Below, in pieces: positions 46,157 to 58,394 of a DNA stretch of 64,000 bases (positions are counted from its first letter, which is position 1; each line of letters begins with the position of its first letter). This DNA is from Phanerochaete sordida (taxonomy: Eukaryota > Basidiomycota > Agaricomycetes > Polyporales > Phanerochaetaceae), in contig BPQB01000030.1 in assembly GCA_019973155.2 (NCBI GenBank), positions 62,001 through 126,000 of the forward strand, given 5' to 3'. The translations under genes were made by a program, and so were the position numbers. The notes below the pieces were generated by a model. That model was not told the origin of the DNA and did not search any database. It worked only from the letters and a program-made list of their open reading frames with translations.

Positions 46157-49100
46157 GCTTTGCGGCGCGCGCGCCCGTGTATACCTTCTGTACAGTACCC
46201 CCACGTGTATTTCTACTGGCGAGCTGACGTCTTCGCTTCTCAATCACGCGTGCGGCCCCGCGCACGCGGCGCGGTACCGCCTCCTGCATATGCTGCCCGC
46301 AAGGGCCCGCGGCGGGGCTTCCTCCGGGCCCGGGCTTCTGTGGGTGCCGCGCTGCATTCCTCCGTTGCCCGCCTCTCGGCTCCGGACAGCGTGTGCCCCG
46401 GTGCCGGCGCAGCCGCACGCTCCTGCAGCACACACACACATGCACTGCAGCCTGCGATCCAGGGCCGCACAGGGCGGTGTGCCTGCTCGTCCGGCGAGCG
46501 CGGGGCGCGTCGCTGCGATCGCGGCCTCTTCGCTGGCACGCCTGTATGCGGGGGTGTGCAGGCGGGCCGCGCGACGCGCCTCCGCACCTTCTCCCGCCTG
46601 TGCGTGTGCACCGCTAGAGAACCCAAATGGAGGCCGCGCTGGAATGCACGCGCGGCGGGACCCTGGGGGTCCTGCGCGCATTAAGCATCGCCGCGCGCAG
46701 GGTCCTGAGGGTGCTGCCTGAATCAGAGCGCAGCGGGCGTGTTGTTCTGGGGGTCACGTAAGGAGCGGGCACGGGCAGGGTTCGAACCTCGAACCTTGAA
46801 CGCGCGGTGCGGGGCTGTCACGTGCTGCGAACCGTGTGGATTATTTTGGACCGCGGCTTGGGTTATGCGTAAACTTCGCCGTCGCGGGCAGCCTGGCAGG
46901 TCTCACCGATGCTGCTGCTAGAGGACGTCCTGTAGGCTGAATTCTAGGAAAACTTAGAGGTATTTTCTCCCTTGGAATTCTCGACTCTTGCTCGACTCAT
47001 ATGCCTGGCAGTGCTGGCGGCCCGGTAAACATGTCACTCAGGCAGAGCACTTCCGACTCGAAACTCATACCCTCTACAGCCGAACCATGTCTTTAGATCC
47101 CATGGAAAAGTGGGACTCCTGACAGATACTGATATCCATCATCGAACAGCGGCCGGCTCCTGCCTGTGACTTGGACTGAAAGCGTGCCGTGCGGAACGGA
47201 GCACGGCAGCGGGAAAGGTCTGGATCCCGGGATTCCGTACAGCGCACTGCCAGGCTCGCTGCGGACTGGGTCAACGCAGCAGGTGGGTACTTTTGTCACG
47301 ATTCTGCGCTTTCTTGAGGGTCTGACTGGGCGCAGCTGCCGTGTCAGCACGAACCTCGAGGGACGGCCCGATAACTTGGCCCACACTCCTCGCCTGCAAA
47401 GCGTTTACTCGCGTGGATATTGGTTGCGACTCGAGCGTCGATGGAGTCGCGTGGACTGACTGAAGAGTATATTCCATGTTGAGCAGTCTGCGGGGAGTGG
47501 AGCTACGGCTTCCGGAAGGCCGAACCTTTGATATGTGTCCCCGACGTCCCGCTCTGCGGCACAGAGTAATTTACAACACGCGCCGCGCCACGAGAATCCT
47601 TATTGAGGGACATATATTGTTCAACGTGGTCAAGGACGCGCCTGTACGTCAGGTGTGCTGCATGTTCCTCGAGTATTGTCCTAATACTCACGTAGCCGTC
47701 GTCGCTCTTTCCGACCTACGCAAGCGCTATATTGTTGTGTAACCTTCGCCCTCCATGGCTACTCCCGCTCCTCCCGTATTATCCATGGACATAGACGTCA
47801 ACCGATCCGGCAGTAGAGCAGTCGAGTGTGGTGGACGGGTGGTGCGAGTGAGGGCACCAGGCAAGTTATCCGCCTTCTTGTTACAGCTAAGACTGAGGAC
47901 GTGAGCAGAGCACTGTTCTACGAGGGAGATCCCAAAAGCAGGCGCGTTCTCTCTCACGCAAATAGCAATCGAGAAACATCCCTCAGTCTGGTCCCACGTA
48001 TGTGAACACTCGTGTTTTAAGCTATATTTCACTAATGCTGCCCGAGATCCTGCCTCTGCAAGCTGCCAGATGCCGGGTTTCCCGTCTCACAGCCGCCAAC
48101 GGAATTGACTACGGGCGTGGTGCAAACTTCACCGCTGCCGCGAAGCGAAGGCGAGACTGCTAACTACCGACGCTCCGCCGACTCGCCGAAAGCTCAGTTA
48201 AGTTCGCTATCTTATCCCCTTTCTTAGCCTGGACCGAAACGTTGAAGACATCACGGTGAGGCAGTGCTCGGATTGAAGTACGCAGCTATTTCCGCGGACC
48301 AATCTTGCATATAACTTACACGATTTCATTTCAGCGTTGTACGTTACACTGCGATAGATGCGCGCGCGTTGTTGCGGGTAGAAGTGGGCAGACCTCACAC
48401 GCGGATTGCGTATAGGCGTCATCTGCGTCGCGCAGTGTTATGAGCACCTGCGGCTACTCCGCGCAGGGCTTACCCAAGAAAAAACAGCGGAATGCGCGGC
48501 CTCGCTAGATAAGCTTCTGCGATCTGGCTGAAACGTAGGTTGCAGAGGGAAGCAGCACGAACGGTAAAGCTGCCAACTGCGGCACAAAGATTGCCTCTCT
48601 CTTCCACCGCCAGATCTCACTGACAGCTTTGTGATTTATGTTCAGACAACTGCTCTAGACTTCTAGGACCTAGCGCACTGCTCCGGCGATATCACAGCTC
48701 GAAACCGTCCAAATTAGCTTCCAGTCCCTTTCGCGAAAAGCAGTATGCCACCACATAATATATGCGAAGGTCGTAGATGTCTGCTTTCAAACCGCTACGA
48801 CCGTACGACGTGCATCGCCGCGACTTCCCTTCAATCAGCGGTACGAGGCATCAATAATCTTACTGACTGTTGATGATCTCGTCGAAACCCCTTAGATATA
48901 CTGCAAGGGTCAACAGCTGCTCGGGTGCTGCGAGGTCATCTTTGTCTCATGATCATGGGAGAGTACTCCTTTGGGTTCCCGACAGTGCAAGGTCCGGAGC
49001 CAAGCGCAGCGGGCGAGGTGCACATTGCACCCGGCGATCTCTCTGATGTTGTCAGCGTAGGTTCGGATGCTGTGACGTGCTGCATCTCTCGCCTCGATGA

Positions 49101-49650
49101 CATCTTAGGCCGACGCACTCAAGAAAGCAAGCTCGTGGCCATCTCATCTCTCTCCAGATGTGACGGACGCTAAGCGAGCCTCGACTGGACGGTACGAACG
49201 TCCCTGTTCTTACCAGGCATGTGTCTCACGCCGAATGCTGCTCTGCGCAACAATCCATGGATACCATCTGATGTTCTACCACGATAGGAGAGCAAGAGCT
49301 ATGTGCAACGCCTCTACGACAGCGACATCAGTCTTTCCGTCCCTCACGGGAGCAATCTTACTTAATCTCGCGAAATCTTCGGTGAGCATAGCCTTGCAGA
49401 AATGAGTTTGCTTACGCCCCACCCATCGTCCCGCAGTCAGTTCTGTGCCTGCCTCTCGTCTCAGGATGCCTTTTCAGTATAGTGGTGAAACTGCTCTACC
49501 AGATGCTGCTCTACGGTAGGCGACCGATGTGTAGTCAGCAAAAAGCTCCCTGTATACCTGTGATGGGAAATTTCACTTTTCCGACACTGCCGCCGGGGTA
49601 TATAGATCGCTCGGACGCAAGATAGCCCCTGCAAACGCGTCCCTTCGACT
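46157..49650. other. Gene-poor stretch, 3.5 kb
   Basis: 46200-46720 is very GC-rich with overlapping open frames on both strands and no family match. A short (CA) run is at 46429-46440. At about 46771-46790 is ggcagggttcgaacctcgaa, which resembles a tRNA T-loop but does not fold as a tRNA. 47-49.6 kb has ordinary composition and no recognised exon. A TATA-like tatatag at 49599-49605 precedes gene D. Confidence 0.45.
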
Positions 49651-51629
49651 ATGCAGCCCATCATCCCTTTACTACCCCAGCCTTCCTTACAGTATCAAGT
49701 GGGCGCAGCCCTCATGCTCGTTTGCGTCACATTTATGTGCGTATACCTTCCAGTCGACTTTAGCATTGGTATGACTGATGTTCTGCAGGCTGTTTGGCAC
49801 ACTTACAACTCAGGCATACTTCTACGCACACACCTACAAGTCAGATCACTATGCTCTTCGAATTTTTGTAGCAGGAATATGGTACGACCAGCCTCTTAGA
49901 TCTCTCAGTGTCCATGACCGATTGCATGATTGCAGGGTCTTAGAAATCATCCACACCGCATTCTGCCTCCACTTCGTCTACGTTTACTTCGTACTTGACC
50001 TTGATGATCCGCTGGAGCTTTTGATCATTCCATGGTCCGTCGGTCTTCGAGTTTTGTCGAAATTACGACTGACTTCGTTCATGGTGTACAGGAGCATCGG
50101 GGTAGGTGCACAAGTGGCCTGACTTCTGATTATATTCTGATCACGTACGTCATGCTCTAGGGAAGTTTGTTGCTGGAGGTCGGTTCACACAGCACATGTC
50201 TCGGCGTCGTGCCAGGTGCTTATCGAATGTATTGTCCTCTTGTCTATAGCTAGGGATCATAGGAATTTGTCAAGGGTGCGCGGACCTTGTGTCGTAATCA
50301 CCCGGTATGCACTGATCCTGCAGGGACGTGATAGCTTCTATCTCCTACGCTTGTGGCGCCGTACGTACTTCGTCTATACCGCCCATTCGCGAGGAGGCCC
50401 TGACACCCTTACAGTCAGCAACCGAAACCTCATCGTCGTCGGGATCCCCGTACGTTATCTTGGAGCGTGTCATGCAGGTTCTATGCGCTGAACAAAGCAC
50501 CCCCTCACTGTAACAGAGCATACTTCTCCTCGCACATCTCGGTACGTCGCTCGAGCTGGTCATCCCGATGCTTGACCGACCATCCACTAAGCGGGAGGCT
50601 TCGGTGAGTGTGCATCACCCCCTGTGTAGACAACGTCGTGCTCATACGCTTGTTAGCAAGCCTTGCTTATATGTGAGCTTCGAGATCCTGATATCATTCC
50701 TATATTCTCATCAAAATACATATTACCGCGGTGATCCAGGCCGATACTCAAGACATGGCCTGCATTTAATGCGCATCGGGCCTCTCAAGTACGTCTGCAA
50801 ACACTACATAGCCCAAGCGACGGTCACAAACGCGCACGATTAGATTTTGATCTATGTCTCTCTATCACTTTCGGCCTTCGTCGACACTCAACTTGTCGTC
50901 TTGGTCATATTTTATCTCCGCAAGCATATGGCTCGCTTCAGACGGTGCGCTTTGCCATTTCCCGCTGCTCTGCCTTCATCTAACAGCCTTGTAGATCCAG
51001 AGGAACGCTGCAGACACTGACGTTCTTGACCGTCGGTACAGGAGCAATTACTATGTAAGTTTCCGGCATCGATTAGCACATACGTTGACGCTACAAAATA
51101 TGGCTCAATATGACGATATGTGCAGCATAGGATCTCTTAGCGTGATTTTATTGGTGAGTTTTTCCTAACGCTCTTGAGGCTTCATCCTCAACGGGATTTC
51201 AGTTCGCCTTCATGCACAACAGCCTCACGTACGGAGCTATGATGCAGATTATGAGCAAGTGTAGGTCTTCTCCTTCTCGCGATTTCCGACTAGCACTCAT
51301 TTCTCCGGCGCCAAGTGTATGGCAACTCTGTCTTCGGATTGTGAGTCCTGCTACTTACATCGAAACGAAGCGCGGCTGATGATTGGGCACGACGTAGTCT
51401 GAACGCCCGGCAGCATCTACGCAGCTGCATGCAGGCTGATGCTGCAGAGTCGGTCCCTGTCCGACTGACAGATGCTCAGAACAGAAGCGATGATAAGGAG
51501 CAGGTGTATCGAAGCGACGTCTACGCTAGTAAGTCACACCATAGCAGCAATTTGAACCTATACAGAATTGACCAGTTTCATAGAATGACCGGGTGCAGCC
51601 ATGTAGAACATACGACTGATCTGCGATGA
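49651..51629 (+). CDS. DUF6534-type seven-helix membrane protein, copy D
   Basis: Uncharacterised integral membrane family expanded in Agaricomycetes. Exons resolved: 49651-49736, 49789-49881, 49936-50034, 50092-50101 (10 b), 50161-50178 (18 b), 50250-50275 (26 b), 50335-50360 (26 b), 50415-50449, a 25-base exon near 50518, a middle part uncertain, 50844-50944, then three or four short exons to the stop. Family marks: LFGTLTTQAYFYAHTYKSDHYALR, EIIHTAFCLHFVY, the ICQGFYLLRLWRLSNRN block, LKTWPAFNAHRASQ, LRKHMARFRRSRGTLQTL and VYGNSVFGFLNARQHLR (family consensus SKxYxNSLLxxLNxR). The cytosolic tail is polar. Intron phases agree with copy E exon by exon up to 50449. The exact joins between 50450 and 50843 are not settled, so a defect there cannot be ruled out. 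Confidence 0.72.
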
Positions 51630-51942
51630 TGAAAAGAGCGATATTAGATAGAGCATGCGGTTTGGGAGTTCGGTCCCGGCCGCGTGCGCAGACTTCAACT
51701 TCCGAGCCATGTATAAAAGGTACAAGGGACGCTTGATAACTACCGATAAATTCCCAATCCCTACGGCGGTCTAGGAGGATCAGAGTCGCAAACGTGCTCA
51801 GATATTGACCTGCTCTGATGACGACCGATATGCGCGGGTTCATGGCGACTCTGAAGGACGATTATCACATCGCCCATGCATCCAGGAAAACAGGCCTGTA
51901 TTGCCCTTGACACCGCTCAGGAGTAGAATCCCCTCCATGAAA
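51630..51942. other. 3' intergenic between convergent gene D and oxidase C
   Basis: 313 bases with no exon; both neighbours end toward it. Confidence 0.5.
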
Positions 51943-53939
51943 TTACACCTTCCACCCGCCTGCCAGAGCCATGACGTTGTTGGGATCAACGCGCTGCTTA
52001 GTCACGCGCATCCTAGGTAGACTGTCCCCGAAGACGTCCTCCACAGACGTGCCGAGCACAGCGTAGTTGCCGTACACGGGCGCGTCCGCGATGTCCTGGC
52101 CCTCCGCGATCGCGACGGCCTTGAGGTGTGCGGCGCTCTGGCGAATGGCGTCTTGCATGAACGCATCGTCCAACTCAAGGCCCCACGCGTAGTAGATGTT
52201 GAGTGGCAGCAGCCCCTGCGCGCGTGTCGGCGGGTACGCGGTCGCCTGGATCGAGCCGTGCGTGAAGAGGCTTGTCAGGAAGGGCTCAACGTCGTAGGAG
52301 ATAAAGTTTGCGGAGGCAAGCGCCAGTTTCGCGGTCCAGAACTGCGCTCGGAGTCAGTCGCGAGGAGGACAAGGGAGACAGCAAAAAATCGAACCTGTGT
52401 CTCGTTGACGATAGCTTTCATCAGAGCCGGTGAGAGAGTCATCAGCGACACGGTGTTGAAGACGGCTCTATGGCCACATTCAGCGAGCCGCTTTCCGGTA
52501 GGCAATATTGGGCATACCGGGTAGTCGAGGCGATCGGACTCGATTGCACGAGGGATAAGAACGAACGGGTAGAAATGTCGGAATCGACGGCAGGGATCGC
52601 CAGGAAATCGTCGAAGATTCCTGCGGGGGGAGTTGGGCCGTCGTAAAACATGATAATGGTGGCTACCGGCTGATGCATATCTTCAGACGAATGCTCACAT
52701 ATTCAATATCTGGCACGGTACGTACTGCCCCAACGAGAGTGTTGAAACTTGGCAAGATCTGGGCCTTGGGATCCGTGACCTCGGCTTGGAACTTGACGGT
52801 GGCGTTATTGAAAGCATCCCAGTTGTCGCCAATATCCAGAATGACGCGAAGGCCGCCCTTCGTGCAGGTTTCAGTGACAGGATCCCGGGGGAAATAATAA
52901 CACAAAGTGTACCCAAACCTGGCCCTGGGGGTAAGCCTTGGCGGTAATCCGTGTGACAATGCCCTAGCCTGATATCGGACTTGTGTAGACAGACGGACTC
53001 CGTGAGCCACTCACAAAGTTATTATAGCCTCCCTGTGTGATCAACATTGAGCGTATACATGCAACAACAACCGCACTGAAGACGTACCAGAACGCTGAAG
53101 AAGAGGTCCGCGTCGCTTTGCCTCGTCACCTCGGTGACTTGGCCGTTCGGCAGGACGATCTCGAATGCAACAACATTGTCGACAGTCAGTCCGTGCTGAT
53201 TTGTGAGCCAAGAGTATCCTGTCAGGGCGTCTCACGTCAGAAAAGCGCAAACTGCCATGGGCATCTGCGGGATGACTGACCTCCGCCAAGACTGAAGCCT
53301 CCGACGCCGACGCCAGAGACGCGACCACCGATAATGTTGACTCCAAAGGGTTCAAGGGCCGAATAGACGTCGTCCCAGACGATGCCGGTGCCGTAGTCAA
53401 CTGTCTGCGCCGCGCTGTTGTACGTGACGTCGCTGAAGCGGCTCATTGCAATCTGTACGCCGCTCGTCGACGAGAAACCCGGGTTAGTGGCATGCCCACC
53501 ACCCTTGACCTGAAGCCCGCATGGTCAGGCGTCCAATTGCGGGGATCGCGGATCCGCCACTTACAGCAAAGGGCGTCTGCGTGCTGCCGAGGATTTGGAG
53601 CTACAGCAGATAGTGAGCCGTACGATCAGTCAGGAACGCGGATTAAACTCACAATCGTTCCTACGTCCTGCGCGGTGCCAGGCTCGACAGAGCATGCAGA
53701 CAAAGCGGAGCTGGACGTCGCCCAGTGGAGGTTATCCTGGGCGTAGCCGATGCTCACTGGACGTTACGGTTAGCTAGGTCGCATAATTACACAGCTGAAT
53801 TCGCCATACAGGGCCAAAATAATGCAGATTCGTCTGAAATCGCGGTGGCTATGAGGTGGCAGGTGGCGGTGGCATTTGAAGTGGCATTTGCGAGGGCGAT
53901 CCCAGCGAGCAGGGCAGTAGCGAGGGTCGTGCGACGCAT
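51943..53939 (-). CDS. Secreted FAD-dependent oxidase, BBE/VAO type, copy C (484 aa)
   Basis: Closest relative of copy B. Minus-strand exons: 53810-53939, 53653-53756, 53565-53600, 53281-53509, 53088-53218, 53015-53032, 52913-52963, 52726-52857, 52518-52669, 52395-52467, 51943-52341 (1455 nt). Every exon length equals that of copy B. The signal peptide is MRRTTLATALLAGIALANA. The attachment-site loop is VKGGGHATN; the second flavin loop (GGRVSGVGVGGFSLGGG) has no cysteine. The end is VYGNYAVLGTSV and KQRVDPNNVMAL. Small differences: the intron-1 junction gives FWPLSIGY where A and B have FWPGxPSY, and one donor reads gttcga, which is weak. The frame is fully open, so the copy should be functional. 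It lies between two DUF6534 genes. Confidence 0.93.
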
Positions 53940-53999
53940 GCTCGATGATCCCGCGGTGAGCACAGATGCACCTGACGGACTAGCATCACCGCGACAGGG

Positions 54000-54007
54000 C
54001 CTTATAA
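54000..54007 (-). promoter_or_regulatory. TATA box of FAD oxidase C
   Basis: TTATAAGG on the minus strand, 60 bases before the ATG at 53939; same spacing as copy B. Confidence 0.6.
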
Positions 54008-54033
54008 GCGGGGAACACGTCCGCTAAACGGCA

Positions 54034-54053
54034 GTCGCACGATTATTTCGGCG
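54034..54053 (-). promoter_or_regulatory. Shared 20-base promoter element, oxidase C copy
   Basis: The minus-strand sequence cgccgaaataatcgtgcgac lies 26 bases upstream of the TATA box and is nearly identical to the B copy. Confidence 0.55.
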
Positions 54054-56535
54054 TGCCAGGCCCCAGTCCGCGGGATGACGAGTGCGTAAGCCCATTCATC
54101 ACGACCCTGGTGCATTGTCCCGATCAGCGAGCAGGCAAACAGGAGTCATCCTATGTTACGCACGCACGTCGCAGTCACTCCGTCGCCGCGAAGCCATGAT
54201 ATATCGTCCGAGGTGGCCAACGCTGCCCGAGCGTGTTGTTCGTGCAGCGCGCGCTCGCGCTGCGCACGCCCACACCGCTGGTCGGAGCCTTTGCTCGGGC
54301 CGCTGTGTCGACTGTCGCTATGATCTGTCGCTTTCTAGGTGACACGAGCAGCCGAAAACCCTACTTGTGCCTGTGTGAGCCCATTCTAGACAGATTATCA
54401 CGGAAGGACGTTACAGAAGATCACTGCAAGTACGTACTACGTGATAAAATTCGGGAAGTGGCGACGCTGGGAACGCCGCGGCGCTGAGCCTTGCGCAAGT
54501 GCAAGATGCAATTGTCACCACTGACGCGTGTATGGCACGCTGCAGAACGGACATCAGTGGTGGATACGCGGACCCTGAGAACATTTTCAGAAGCCTGGTT
54601 CAGTGATAGACCTATTTGAGCCTTACCTGCAATGGACGCAGTCATGAAACCAGAACGCACGCTCGGCGTACCCTCCAGCAAAGCGACGAGGATAGATGAG
54701 TGCAGAGACGTACTCTGCTTGTTGTAGTAGTGCTCGTAAATTGACCGACGTGTTGGTTGAGAAGCTTAATTGGCAGGCCGAAAAGCAGCGATCCTTAACA
54801 TCCACTATCGGCCGACGTACCTTAGGAAGTGCGAGTGTGAGTCTAGGCTAGAGCTATTCAATGTACGGGCTTAAGACTTGCCTGCGGCCCCGAACAGATG
54901 AAAGTGACATCGAGGGCCGGGGAGGGAACGAGTTGAAGAGAAAGTCGCGCGAGCAACCGCGCGCCGCGGACCGCTATAGGTTCCCACGGGCATGTCCCTG
55001 TTTCGAAGTCGCTGCGTACTGACTTCGAGAACCTCGAATTCCTTTTAATTAACAGTCACCCTCTGCAAAGGTGTTCGATTGCTGGGCTCGCGTCAGAAAC
55101 AGTGACACAGCGCATCCGATTAAAAGTGGGAAAGGCACGACGTTAGCCGGGCTCGAACCCATGATCCAGCGAACGCGTGCTCCGTGACAGCGTGAGGACA
55201 CTGGGCGCTCGGGAGTCCCTGCCACCTTGCCTCCGAGCCTCTGAGATCGATTACGACAGCAGCCTGAGGTATGAAAGCCTCATAATGAAGCCTCTATCTG
55301 CGTTAGAGTTCTATTTCGACAGGCTGCAGGAAACTAGATGAAGTATCGCTGCCGCTGAGGGGAAGCTTCAAGCACGCAACTCGAAGTCACCACCACGCCC
55401 GTTCTCCGAGAAACCTGCCTTTTAGAAGGCGTCCTGCAGAATTCGGCGTTGAGATTTCAAATGTCAGCGGTATGCCACAGTACGCACGCGAGTCTGAGGC
55501 AGCCGCTTCCACTTGTACGATTGTTTTGGTGGCAAGTTCAGGTCGAACACTGGCGCGCGTCGCGTGCAGTAGTCACCTCGATGGCGGAGACAGATCAGTC
55601 GAGCGGGCTAACAGGCAGATTTGACGCATCTTTTTTTCACGTCAAAACAGAACGAGACTTAGTCTTTTGTCGGCACTTGATTCGAGGGGTGAGTCCCACA
55701 TGCACCCGAGGCATCGTGCTTGATAAATGCAGCTCGGCAGCAAAGTTCGCGGTAGTCCGACCTCTAGAGTTTGAAGACCCATGATCACAGCGCGCGCAGG
55801 ATTGTCTTCCATGGCGCTATGGTGCGTGAAACTACCAAGGCTCTGCTGCTCCGCTCACGCAACGCGCCCTCGCATTGGCAGGATTTGGCAGCGAGTTCGA
55901 GAAGTCTGATCACTCCGCTTAGCCGCCTTCCGTCCGCAGCTCGGGTCATGCCTTCGACATCGTATGTCCCAGAGGCTGTGACAAGTCTGGGGAGAGCTGT
56001 CAACGAGATGTCAGCCGAACCGTTTCACAATGCGAACTGCGTCGTTGACACTCTCGCGTGCAGTTCATGAGACCGATCTAGGTTCTCTGGCGATATCTCT
56101 CACGATTGTACGCCTATCATGAGAAGGGCTGACCTACTTGTTGCAGTATCTTCCGCCTTGGTAACGCGCTGCACACGCTAAATATGCCGCATCTAAACTG
56201 TATGCACAACGCTTCGGAAGTTGTCCATATTCATCGGAACTCGCCTCTAACTTACGGCTCTCTATCTGTTTCGTGCACAGACTGGAAGTTGTGGAGCCAC
56301 AAATATCCGCTATGTTCTCTTCGAGGTCACTATTACAACAGGCTGCGATGCTGTGTGTTGACGAGTGTCAAAGACACTGATTCCCAGTCTAGTTCTGATA
56401 GCCTTTGGGGACAGCAGTATCAGATAGATATTGGAGACCGAATCATGACTGGTCTTCGGCAGAGGATATAGGCTCTGCGATGCCAGCTCCGCATAGAGAG
56501 GTCCTTTCCCTCGTATTCCTTTCACGGAGCCTTCC

Positions 56536-58394
56536 ATGGAGTCCCCAGTGTCCCCTCCTCCGCCCTTGTATTCGGTTCCTTATCAAGTCGGCGCGGGGTT
56601 TATTCTGATCTGCGTTATGTTCATGTGCGTGGCCCTCCGTCGTTCCTGTGGCTCGGCTTACACTTGGACAGGCTCTTTGGGACCCTCAATGCGCAGGCTT
56701 ATTTCTATGCGCACACGTACAAGACAGATCATTACGCCCTGCGCATCTTTGTTGCAACAGTATGGTACGTTAGACCATCCTCTTGCTGTACCGCATGTAG
56801 CAAACACTGTTACAGGTCTCTCGAGATATTTCATACCGTGCTCTGTCTGCATTTCTTCTACGAATATTTTGTGCTTGATATCGGCACCTCAGAGAAGCTT
56901 CTTGAAATCCCGTGGTAAGCGATCTCCACACTGTATTGCTCCCCGGATCTAACAGCAGCCCTTAGGAGTGTCTGGGTGTGTCACATCCTGATTGTTGAGA
57001 GCATTGTTGAGAGCTGCTGAACCGCGCCATAGACCAGCTTATTCGTCGAGGTAGGTTTCGAAATTCCTCTGGTGTCGAGCGTACTCAGGGTTATTTGTAC
57101 AGGTGACGATTATTGCAGTCTGTCAAGGGTATGCATACGCCTTCATGATCCGTCTGGTACTCTGACTACCCTTGTACACGCTCCAGATGCTACATCGCTC
57201 GCCTATGGCGTTGTGAGTAGATAGTCCGTCATGGAGAACGGTATCTGACAAGCCATAGTCAGCAATCGGAACGTCTTCGTCGCCGGAGTACCTGTATGTT
57301 ATTTCGTCTTTGTTACTACGTAGCCCGCAGAATCTGAACCTTCTGATTTTATGACCTCTACAGAGTCTTCTAGTCGTCGGGCACTTCAGTACGTATTTCT
57401 CTCTGTAAATAGAAATCCTCCCCTTTAAAAGTCTGACGCCACAAAGCAACATCATTCGGTAAGCACACATATCTAATACGCGCAAAGAAGTTGAGGCGTT
57501 CTACCCATCGGCACGTCAGTCAGTCTATGGTACATGTAGGATGCCTATCATGCTTTGCGATACCCGTATTCTACCTTACTTTTGCCTCAAGGGCCACACT
57601 CAAAACATGGCCGGCTTACGACATGCATCGGCCTGCTCAGGTGCGTCGAATTGGTTGAGAGGAGACTGGAAATGTAGCTCACATCGAAGGCGTAGATCCT
57701 GATCAATATATCTGTGTCGCTGTCTGCTTTAGTTGATATACTGCTCGTGGCCTCCATCATCTTCTATCTCAGGAAACATGTGGCTGGCTTCAGAAGGTGC
57801 GTCCCAAATTCTCCGACGTCTGATAATTTCGCCGAGTTCATTTTGCTTGAATTCGCAGTGCTAGAGGCGTCTTTCAGACGCTGATTTTCCTCACTGTCAA
57901 TACCGGGGCGATTACCGTGTAGGATATCGCGCATCTGCTTCGATTCGTGCTGTCTCTAACTCCGTAGTGCTTCCAGGCTTGGTTCACTAGCCATTCTTTT
58001 TCTAGTAACAAAAACTCTCTACTCGCCTTGACAGTGTTGCAATGCTGACATAGCCCCCCAGCTAAATTTTATGCCGGGAAGTTTGACCTACGGGGCAACG
58101 CTGGAAGTCATGGGCAAGCGTATGTCTTCCGTGTCTTTACACTAGACGTGAAATCAGCGCTCACAAACGCCCAGTGTACGCGAACGCCGTCTTCGGATTG
58201 TAAGCCGTCCGACACCGCGCGCCATCCTGAGTTCACACGTCTACGCGTAATACAGCTTAAATGCTAGGCAGCATTTACGTAGCGCTATGGAAGTGCGTGT
58301 GGTGGAAGAGATACCGCTACAGTCGCCGATGCGTCAGGTTGGATCCAGTGCTGAAGGGAGCACACTTAGGAACGATGCATGGGGCGGTGAGTAG
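56536..58394 (+). CDS. DUF6534-type seven-helix membrane protein, copy E
   Basis: Paralogue of copy D on the other side of oxidase C. Exons resolved: 56536-56624, 56672-56764, 56816-56914, 56966-56975 (10 b), 57033-57050 (18 b), 57103-57128 (26 b), 57187-57212 (26 b), 57259-57293, a 25-base exon near 57363-57387, then less certain joins. Later exons carry LKTWPAYDMHRPAQ, ILINISVSLSALVDILL, FYLRKHVAGFRSARGVFQTL, LTYGATLEVMGK and VYANAVFGFLNARQHLRSAM. The frame closes at tag 58392-58394 after a polar tail. Exon lengths from exon 2 on match copy D exactly (93, 99, 10, 18, 26, 26, 35, 25). The N-terminus MESPVSPPPPLYSVPYQVGAGF leads into helix 1. Function and ligand are unknown. Confidence 0.72.

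Larger units (their letters stand above)
53940..56535. other. Oxidase C upstream region and gene-poor stretch
   Basis: 53940 to about 54430 is the duplicated upstream region of oxidase C (similar to 23270-23771, inverted). The rest to 56535 has no recognised exon. Around 55145-55170 a gggctcgaaccc palindrome looks like a tRNA T-arm but the rest does not fold. Gene E has a weak TATA-like gatatagg at 56465-56472. Confidence 0.5.

Noticed and set aside
46765..46800. tRNA-like ggttcgaacc
   Set aside because: Only a short palindrome resembles a T-loop. The T-stem breaks after three pairs and no acceptor or anticodon stem can be drawn.
55140..55225. tRNA-like gggctcgaaccc on the minus strand
   Set aside because: The central GGG/CCC palindrome is attractive, but the five-base T-stem mismatches and no cloverleaf forms; at most a decayed tRNA-derived fragment.
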